NCBI GenBank assembly: GCA_002749535.1
Contig: MZZL01000012.1
Coordinates: 1 to 17,013 of the forward strand
Direction of reading: 5' to 3'
From: Apophysomyces variabilis
Lineage: Eukaryota > Mucoromycota > Mucoromycetes > Mucorales > Mucoraceae
DNA length: 17,013 nt
The notes under the pieces are model-generated. The model ran no database searches and was not told where the DNA came from. It saw only the letters and a list, made by a program, of their open reading frames with translations. Below are positions 11,201 to 17,013 of this stretch, one piece after another; position 1 is the first letter of the stretch; every line of letters starts with the position of its first letter. Both the position numbers and the translations under genes were made by a program.

Positions 11201-11563
11201 GGCTTTTACGCCCGATATTTAGTAAGTGTCATCGAATACTATTGTTACTTTTCTTCTATTACTCACCAACTGAAATTTATATATGCATCTTGCATTCACT
11301 TGGCGGGGAGATGGGTATGGCGTCGTCAGTTTTATGACAGGTATGTAAAAGTGGTCAACTCGAACTCTTATAACACGACAATTAATGTAATTTGTTAGCG
11401 TCAAGTCCAGTTTCCAAAATGCGTCAAGTGAATTTGCTAGATGCGACTTTAATTTTTGGAAATAAAGTACTATTTGGCCCAGATTTATCGAAGATCTCTT
11501 TGTTGCTATTGTGCCGCACGCTTAACAAACCGGACATTAACCTAGCCCGATATACATGGTAGT
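11201..11563. other. Downstream flank of the permease gene
   Basis: AT-rich sequence past the permease stop codon, with no supported gene. On the minus strand an A-rich segment within about 100 nt of the stop (near 11456-11466) could serve polyadenylation, but it is not decisive. Confidence 0.3.
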
Positions 11564-13720
11564 CTACCGAAATTCTTTATTTGTTTTCTCAGCAGTAGAA
11601 TTGTCATCTATAATGACGTGCTGTCCATCGATAATGCGTACGGGGCCAGTAAACCATTTACGTCCCCAAATAAAGAAGTATCCAGTAGATAGAATCATTA
11701 TCAACGCAAAAGGTACGATGGCATAATTCATGGTGTCTGGTGTTACTGGAGCTTCGGTAGGACAGATAAACAAAAAGCATGTGAACAACAGCCAAACTGC
11801 AGATATAGTACCCACAACCGTGCTGTATCTTCCCAGGTGAAATGTTCCTACAGTTGGTGTTAATAAATGAATTGCATTGAATTCCAAACGTACCAGGAAC
11901 GAACTTTTTTCTCGACACGGTTATACGGAGGACAATTGGGATTAAATACGACAGCTGTGATCCAATAGTAACTACGGAGACTATAGCTTCGTATGCAGTG
12001 CTGTTGATCATGTAAAGAATGCCAACGATGCTAGCAACGACAATATTAAACCAAACTGCTATTACTGGGCTGTTTGTTCTTTTGTTTAGGGTATGGAGAT
12101 ATTTCGAATATGGCATAGCGCCATCACGAGCAAAGGCATACACCATGCGGGAGCTCCCGAGTGTAAGGGAAGAGCCACAACAAAATGCGCTGACCATAAC
12201 AAAAACCAGAAATACCATGGTCCATTGTTGGCCCACCCCATCAAGGAAAACCTGTACCATTTGTGGCTGTATTACATTTTCGCCAATAATCTGTTTGTCA
12301 AAGTCTTTAACCATGAAACTGACGCCGATTAAAAAAATTACACCGGATACCACGTTGGATGCAACTGCCACAAGGATTCCTAAAGGGGAGCCTGTCTGGG
12401 AATTTTTTGTTTCTGTGTTTCAACCTATCAGGGTACTTGCATGTCGCATATCGTCGGATTATTATACCTTCACTCATATGAACCGCACTGTCGTAGCCGG
12501 ATAGAGTATACTGAGCTTGTAGGATGACAAGCAAGAAAGCATACCCATTACTCGAGAACCCAGAACCGTTATAAAATTGAGTAAACTATGGAAAAGCATG
12601 AGGCCAACAATGACCAAAGCCAAAAAAAAAAAAAAAAAAACTTACGACAAAACTGCCCGTTGCCAACGGCTTCGTTATTGCCAATCCAGCAATGACAATT
12701 ATCAGAATTCCTAGCATATTTGCATAAGCTGGTAACTCAACAATTTACGACTCTCTAAGTTATTATCAGGTGGCTCTGTTTCCTCTGGTTGACTCACAAG
12801 CACACTGATTCATAACACCGTTCCAACTGACAGCGACCGAATTTAGAACTCCATGGATTAGCACAATAGCGATAAAAATCCCATATTGCATGTAGACGGA
12901 TGTATTTACTTCAGGTCTCCTGGAAAAGACCTGGTTAAACCGATACTACAAAGGACAGGTCTTACCAAATGTTGATAACACTAGCGATGAATTCGGCAAG
13001 GCCGAGATCAACCGAGGTTATGCCAACTGAAAAGGAATTAAAATTTTACGCCATAAAATATACAGCACTCACACGCTAAGCCAATCCAATTACACCAGCC
13101 TGTCAGCCAACATGCTAATGGAACCCATTTCGCGGTAGCAAGACGAGAGACCCAAAAATAAAGACCTACATTTTAAGGTAATATATGTTACCTAACAATG
13201 ACGGTGGCGTACCTCCTGTTGTAGGATAGGCACTGATATTTCCGCTAGAGACATGGTGACGGCCATTGTGAATAATCCGGTGACAATCCAGCCCTTGTGG
13301 AAAGAAAATTAAAAGGATGAATCCATCAAAGCAAAGGATACGTTGGGTTAATCAGTTACAAAAATAACACCAGAAGAACCGGAATCGCTCATTGCATCCC
13401 CCCACATCTAGAATAAACGTCAATTAGGACTTTTTGCTCTATAGTAAGTATGCGCCTTTTTGTTCTTCCTCACAGGTGTCACTCCACTCAAGACAGAGCA
13501 AGAAGAAAAAGCGATTGCAAAATTGGAAAATGCAGAGATTGAGCGGCTAAGGTCCTTTTGAAAAGACGAAACAAAAGCCATTAATAACTCGTAGCAGGTT
13601 AATTTTTGTTACCTGATTGTAGCCGAGCGATTGGAGTAATAGCTCATCAAGATTAAGACGACGCTGTCCCTCTTCATGAGTGTTTTCAGGTAATGATTTT
13701 TCTTGATCTAAGGCATCCAT
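11564..13720 (-). CDS. APC-superfamily amino-acid/GABA/choline permease, frameshifted
   Basis: Plasma- or organelle-membrane transporter of the amino acid-polyamine-organocation superfamily. I reconstruct 11 exons: 13720-13613, 13554-13474, 13407-13360, 13293-13213, 13165-13073, 13026-12966, 12919-12798, 12728-12646, 12585-12468, 12412-11894, 11847-11564, with GT-AG introns of 46-69 bp and about 532 aa in all, the usual length. The start is the ATG before MDALDQEK. Family blocks: SRSISAFSNFAIAFSSCSVL (first membrane helix region), MSLAEIS...AYPTTGG-LYFW, LACWLTGWCNWIGLA, QYTLSGYDSAVHMSEE (the conserved GYD-x2-xHMSEE loop), SSRMVYAFARDGAMP, and a final helix before RIIDGQHV. These match Uga4/Hnm1/BAT-type permeases; substrate cannot be decided between GABA, choline and other amino acids. 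Oddity: exon 4 is one base short between AEIS and AYPTTGG, so the frame breaks after about residue 99. Everything else is intact. Confidence 0.88.
12622..12640 (+). repeat. 19-nt homopolymer A run inside a permease intron
   Basis: Nineteen A residues on the plus strand (T on the coding strand) follow GTAAG directly within the 60-bp intron 12645-12586. The tract lengthens that intron and is a likely site of length variation and sequencing error. Confidence 0.8.
13231..13236 (-). other. Apparent 1-nt deletion in permease exon 4
   Basis: Coding strand reads GAA ATA TCA then GT GCC TAT CCT. AEIS is in one frame and AYPTTGG in the next; relatives read AEISSAYP or similar. One extra base (for example TCA AGT GCC) would join them. 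Both flanking frames are conserved, and no GT-AG alternative joins them. Confidence 0.75.
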
Positions 13721-13790
13721 ACGGTGTCTGTGGAAAAAAGGGTAAAACAGTGTTCAAAAAGATTCGATTAAAATAAGTGAACTTTTTGTG

Positions 13791-13800
13791 CAAATATACA
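13791..13800 (-). promoter_or_regulatory. Possible TATA-like element of the permease gene
   Basis: The minus strand reads TGTATATTTG about 75 nt upstream of the ATG. It is the only TATA-like element in the proximal upstream region, but it is an imperfect match. Confidence 0.25.
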
Positions 13801-13960
13801 GTTCCAAAACGGAAACAATGTCCTGATCATAGGACCCCGCTGGTGGTCTAGGTAACAGCAGTATGACCTAATCAATCTAAGAAATATCGAGGGGTGCACA
13901 AGATAATATAACAGTACGGGGTAACTGATTGGGCAAAATCTTGTAAGCGATCCTTACTAC

Positions 13961-13974
13961 CGGACAAAACTCCG
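13961..13974. promoter_or_regulatory. CGG-N8-CCG inverted repeat upstream of the permease
   Basis: The plus strand shows CCGGACAAAACTCCGG at 13960-13975, an inverted repeat with CGG and CCG half-sites eight bases apart, about 240 bp above the permease ATG. Inverted CGG triplets are the usual target of fungal Zn(2)Cys(6) regulators. A single GATAA lies nearby at 13902-13906; GATA factors often control amino-acid permeases. Both are sequence matches only. Confidence 0.3.
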
Positions 13975-14105
13975 GATATCTCCTGTATTTCAATAGATAT
14001 CTGCATTTTCTAGTGTGTGTAGTGTAGGCCGAATGTATCCTATAATAAGTTTAGTCATCGTAGTTTGAAAAGTTTTTCATGTCAAAGTTGGTTTTACATT
14101 TTCAC

Positions 14106-14285
14106 TCATCTGTAATTACTAAGATAAACTTTGTTCAGTGCTTTACGGATCCGTTCTGATAATGGAATGAGCAGCATTTCATCATTGCCGATTCCTATAG
14201 TGATGTTTTGTAAATCAGGTAGCTGTTTCGGCAATGCCAATACCATTTGAACGTTGCTTTTCCGCGTAGCCGGTGTGATGACCTC
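14106..14285 (-). CDS. Possible terminal exon of an unrecognised gene
   Basis: On the minus strand a long polypyrimidine tract ends in GGTTTTCAG at 14286, a strong 3' splice site. An open frame of 59 codons follows (EVITPATRKSNVQMVLALPK..., then LPDLQNITIGIGNDEMLLIP, ending YLSNYR), with the stop TGA at 14108-14106. Composition is protein-like, with alternating hydrophobic and polar residues. I recognise no family. No upstream exon is found in 14310-15200, which is repeat-like; the rest of the gene may have been lost or separated by insertion. Confidence 0.35.
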   Translation of the reverse strand, partial: EVITPATRKSNVQMVLALPKQLPDLQNITIGIGNDEMLLIPLSERIRKALNKVYLSNYR

Positions 14286-14309
14286 CTGAAAACCAAAAAA
14301 AAACAAAAA

Positions 14310-14560
14310 AAAATTAAATATGTTTACCCCTCTCTCTTTCTTTTTATTTTTCTGTTTCTTATTTTCTTTTTATTATTATTCTATATTTCATACTAGAATA
14401 AAAGTTGGAAAACCTGCAAAGCTGATAAGAGAAGGATGGTACAAGTGCTTTCTTAGAAAATGACTTATCCTCAGGTTAAAGGGACTTTTCGGCCATGTAC
14501 ACCACAATTTCTTTGCTACATACACGTCCTTTCCGATCCTCATCACTATACATCCTTAGC
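14310..14560. other. Pyrimidine-rich stretch without genes
   Basis: A run of T/C-rich sequence (about 14328-14400), then ordinary AT-rich DNA. No gene is seen. Confidence 0.4.
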
Positions 14561-14566
14561 TTATCT

Positions 14567-14760
14567 TCCAACTCTATTCTGATTCAACCCTATTATTACT
14601 CAACACTTTTACCTCTATCTCTATCCAACTGCATCTCCATTCAACCTTATTTCATTTGAATTTTATTTTTTTTATCTAACCTTATTTCTGATTTAATCTT
14701 TCTTTTTATCTAATTTTATTCTTAACTTTAACTTCCATTTTATTCAACCTTATTTGGATT
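14567..14760 (+). repeat. Degenerate pyrimidine-rich minisatellite
   Basis: Motif of the type TCYAACYYTATT recurs. Exact AACCTTATTT copies start at 14643, 14678 and 14746, with looser copies at 14570, 14586 and 14712. Several spacings are near 17 or 34 bp. The plus strand is strongly depleted in G across the array. Confidence 0.5.
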
Positions 14761-14788
14761 CTTTTGTCTTTTTGTATTTTCAAACCAG

Positions 14789-14817
14789 TATAAATACCTC
14801 ATTTTTTTGTCAATAAA
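14789..14817 (+). promoter_or_regulatory. TATA box and AATAAA pair, LTR-like core
   Basis: TATAAATA at 14789-14796 is followed 23 bp later by AATAAA at 14812-14817, directly after the pyrimidine-rich array. A TATA box closely followed by a poly(A) signal is typical of the U3-R region of a retroelement LTR, but I could not find matching TG...CA ends with a target-site duplication. It may instead be an ordinary promoter. Confidence 0.35.
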
Positions 14818-14819
14818 AC

Positions 14820-15235
14820 GACACGTTATTCGAAGTTTTTAAATCTTCACAAAGGAGCCTTATACTCACATCTGCGCCTTCGTTGGTTATTAAGATACTA
14901 TCGTTAACCAGAATTTACTTTGATTATTTTATTTTACGATCTATTGAAAGATCTTGTCATTTCTCTTTTACTCATTTTTACGAACCATACTGACGATCTA
15001 TTTGACAATTTATTTAACGATCCAAATTATACCTTAGGTATTTCCCTTAACAAAATCTACTAACAAAACATTTTCTTTTGTTTTCTACTTAGAAACATAA
15101 AGCTCTTTGCTACCTTTATCTTTCTTTTTACAACTCACTTACGGTTTTGGTGTTTAACCGAAATACACACCTGATGCTCACTTTTAAAAGACGATCAAGG
15201 ATCTCTTTATTCACTTTACCGATCAACAACCCTTG
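14820..15235. other. AT-rich stretch with repeated GATC-centred motifs
   Basis: No gene. ACGATC-type words recur near 14937, 14994, 15018 and 15191, also AGATC near 14950. On the minus strand this is the region where the rest of a LINE (RNA-binding part of ORF1, reverse transcriptase) would be expected after the ORF at 15236-15640; it is absent. Confidence 0.35.
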
Positions 15236-15640
15236 TTACTGCTTAAAATAATCCACGCCTTTACACCGTTTTGCCACAGTGGCGTAGGAAGCTGGCATTG
15301 GGGCGTGAATGGATTGTTGTAGCCCAGGAAAATCTGAATGATCAATCGGAGAAGGTCTATTTTCTTTTTCCATATGTTGGTGAGATGATATTGAGTTGAT
15401 AAGCTTTTTTGCTTCTGCCAGTTCTTGTTTTAATTTTTGATTTTCTTTTAATAATAGTTGAATCTCCATAAGCATCTGGTTATGTTCTCTAGTCATACGT
15501 TCCTGTTGATCTAGATGCTGATGGATATCTTTGAGCCAATCAGGTAATTCAGGCCACAGATATTGAATATTTAGTTGGGGTAGTACATTTTTACTCATTG
15601 TTTCACTTTCTGTTGTTTGTAATTCCTCATCTTCAATCAT
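15236..15640 (-). CDS. LINE ORF1-like coiled-coil protein (N-terminal part only)
   Basis: Intact ATG-to-TAA ORF of 134 aa; Met15 is an alternative start. Residues 1-25 are acidic, 26-45 carry a Trp-rich segment (YLWPELPDWLKDIHQHL), and 51-85 form a coiled coil (MEIQLLLKENQKLKQELAEA). Residues 103-124 hold DFPGLQQSIHAPMPASYATV followed by AK, a block recalling the FPxLQxSxHAP...SYAxVAK stretch of ORF1 proteins of Mucoromycota LINEs. A full ORF1 continues into an RNA-binding domain several hundred residues long, and no such sequence or reverse transcriptase follows here. It is either a truncated insertion whose frame happens to be open or a retained short protein. Upstream is the 42-bp-period repeat. 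Confidence 0.5.
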   Translation of the reverse strand: MIEDEELQTTESETMSKNVLPQLNIQYLWPELPDWLKDIHQHLDQQERMTREHNQMLMEIQLLLKENQKLKQELAEAKKLINSISSHQHMEKENRPSPIDHSDFPGLQQSIHAPMPASYATVAKRCKGVDYFKQ

Positions 15641-15681
15641 GTCTGCCTATGTTGTTTTCTTTTCTTCACAATTATGTGTCA

Positions 15682-15760
15682 TATTTCAACATACACACAG
15701 ACCAATAAACGTCTTCACTGTCGTATTTTGACATATACACAGACCAATAAACGTCTTCAC
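15682..15760. repeat. Two 37-bp direct repeats, 42-bp period
   Basis: Units 15682-15718 and 15724-15760 share a 25-nt exact core (from ACACAGACC through GTCTTCAC), with only a few mismatches in the first part, and a 5-bp spacer. They start about 42 bp upstream of the ATG of the minus-strand ORF1-like gene. Tandem 5' UTR monomers act as promoters in some LINEs; whether this pair does so is unknown. Confidence 0.8.
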
Positions 15761-15777
15761 ATTACCCAAAGCAGTAA

Positions 15778-16023
15778 TTAAAAGAAGAATAAAGCGGAGT
15801 GAAGTGTCAAAAGTGAGATCAAAATAAAGAAAGGATAACCGATGGAATCAGCGAGACTGAGATAATGTTCTTTATTTTCAAGTGCTTTTCTTTTATAGTT
15901 TTCTGTGGTATACGTCGCTGTCATAGTGTGACTTCCTAGTACTTGTGTTCCATAAACAGGATGATCGAAATTAACGTATTTCCATTTACAGTGAACTTCT
16001 CTAGTTTGGAACACTGACTGCAC
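15778..16023 (-). CDS. Unrecognised ORF, possible exon or element piece
   Basis: ORF of 81 codons on the minus strand that begins with a non-ATG codon; the first in-frame ATG is well inside. A TTTAG acceptor-like site precedes REEVQSVFQTREVHCKWKYV at about 16035. The middle reads VYGTQVLGSHTMTATYTTEN and the end is hydrophobic (PFFILISLLTLHSALFFF), a possible membrane anchor. I recognise no family. Position just upstream of the ORF1-like gene suggests it may belong to the same repeat block. Confidence 0.25.
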   Translation of the reverse strand: MQSVFQTREVHCKWKYVNFDHPVYGTQVLGSHTMTATYTTENYKRKALENKEHYLSLADSIGYPFFILISLLTLHSALFFF

Positions 16024-16229
16024 CTCTTCTCTAAATCAGAGATCTATCACCGAGGATGAAGACAAGGTGACACTGCTCTACCACAGTTATTACACTTAGC
16101 TAAATCATACACCTATCGCCGAGAAGAACGTTTACTAATTACAAATCCCGCATAAGAGCAAATAATTATAAATAGGCAGACAAGTTGAATGAAATAAAGA
16201 TATCCAACAGTCTCAAAGGATTAAGGCTC

Positions 16230-16400
16230 GCAATTTTGGACCGACCGTCCCGATACCGACCCGTACCGAACCATACCGTCGATCTCAGTCTGTAAGTTTT
16301 GGACCGAACCCCTTGGACCGACGGTCTCGGTTTATATATTTTGGACCGATCTCGGTTCATGTAAACCGTCCCAACCCGACCGATTGGACCGTCGGTCATG
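16230..16400. repeat. TTGGACCG-rich degenerate repeat patch
   Basis: Five copies of TTGGACCG start at 16236, 16299, 16313, 16341 and 16384, interspersed with CCGAC, ACCGT, CTCGGTT and GTCGGTC words, some in inverted orientation. The patch is clearly richer in G+C and CpG than its AT-rich surroundings. A minus-strand ORF (16166-16420) runs through it but is repeat-driven. Confidence 0.7.
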
Positions 16401-17013
16401 ATAGTAGTTTTGGTTTTCAAAAAGAAAATTATTATCTATAAAGTATTATTGGAGAAAAAACACTCACAACAAGTAAAATAGTTTTATTTAATCAGTTCGT
16501 AGTATTTTATTTTTGCTTATAGTATGCGCAAACAAAGAATTATTTGTAAGGTGGTATTCTATTCTTCGTATTGTTATCATTGATAATTGTTTTTTCTTTC
16601 GACATTATATGCCATACCGTTTTCAAGTAACAGTAGCATTTGGTATGAAAAAGTTTTTGAAAGGTAAACTCTTACCTTAGGTTTCTGCAGTAATCACTGT
16701 TCACTTACCAAATTTATAAATTCTCCATAGCAATTTGGGCAACCAAGCATTGTACTTTTTTGGATGCATATCCTAACTGTAATCACCCTCACAATGACGT
16801 GATAATACATACATTGGAGCTTCGTTACGGGAATCAATACGAAATTGTTCAATATCTGGTTAGATATAGTGTTGATCGATTTCTTAACATACATACGTTT
16901 TTTCATAGTGCATTGTGATGACGATCCGTGTAACTTGCAAAAAAGCTATAAATTAAATGTGTAGTTATGGTGGAGTGTCTGTACCTTTAAAACATGTCTA
17001 TTCACAAGCGAAA
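16401..17013. other. AT-rich end of the window without supported genes
   Basis: The only ATG-initiated ORF of note is on the minus strand at 16906-16694 (70 aa, beginning MKKRMYVKKSINTISNQ, with MLGCPNCYGEF near the end). A single CxxC is not enough to call a zinc protein. A GTAAG donor-like site follows it. It may be chance or an exon of a gene I cannot recognise. Confidence 0.3.

Noticed and set aside
11658..12371. Permease ORF read past 11893 on the minus strand
   Set aside because: After the GTACGT donor at 11893 the frame loses permease similarity; splicing to 11847 recovers the conserved C-terminal helices.
12019..12504. Plus-strand ORF of 161 codons opposite the permease
   Set aside because: Antisense shadow of the large permease exon 12412-11894.
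14490..14875. Attempt to define a solo LTR around the TATA/AATAAA pair
   Set aside because: A TGTAC...TCACA span can be drawn, but the flanking 5-mers do not match as target-site duplications and no primer-binding site is convincing.
15682..15760. Short direct repeats considered as CRISPR
   Set aside because: Only two units with a 5-bp spacer in a eukaryotic genome; not a CRISPR array.

Overview
The window reads as nuclear DNA of a filamentous fungus, most likely an early-diverging Mucoromycota/Mucorales-type genome. It is AT-rich, its genes carry many GT-AG introns of about 44-69 bp, protein matches are fungal, and gene-poor stretches hold decayed transposon-like coding pieces. The taxonomic call is inference from these traits only.

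Layout. (1) 1-369: last exon of a PCL/Pho80-type cyclin, cut by the window edge. (2) 1521-3425, minus: an intronless 634-aa acidic repeat protein with a TATA box and a poly(A) signal. It has three copies of a short N-terminal helical motif, a long Glu/Lys/Val hendecad rod, a proline-rich tail and a C-terminal CIVM CaaX box that holds the protein's only cysteine. I do not recognise a named family, and this is the most novel object here. (3) 5220-5677, plus: two-exon Mss4/Dss4 (RABIF) zinc protein. Tail to tail with it, 13 bp between stop codons, lies (4) 5691-8132, minus: a 14-exon Tah18/NDOR1 diflavin reductase. It is complete and well conserved except for one in-frame TGA at codon 175. (5) about 8350-9270, minus: decayed gene resembling Crypton/Ndc10-type DNA-binding proteins. 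(6) about 9914-10350, plus: decayed LINE ORF1-like fragment. (7) 11012-11200: small Arg-rich ORF of doubtful status. (8) 11564-13720, minus: 11-exon APC-superfamily (GABA/choline/amino-acid permease-like) transporter with an apparent 1-nt deletion in exon 4. (9) 14106-14285, minus: possible terminal exon of an unrecognised gene. (10) 14310-16400: repeat-rich block with a pyrimidine-rich degenerate minisatellite, a TATA/AATAAA pair, an intact LINE ORF1-like coiled-coil ORF, a 42-bp-period tandem repeat and a GGACCG-rich repeat patch. (11) 16400-17013: nothing convincing.

The intact host genes have unrelated roles: cell-cycle cyclin, Rab-associated zinc protein, electron donor for cytosolic Fe-S assembly, and nutrient transport. 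I see no operon-like logic. The two multi-exon genes each carry exactly one lesion, which could mean sequencing error, a redundant decaying haplotype, or (for Tah18) an unannotated in-frame intron that removes the stop. No tRNA, rRNA or CRISPR array was seen.
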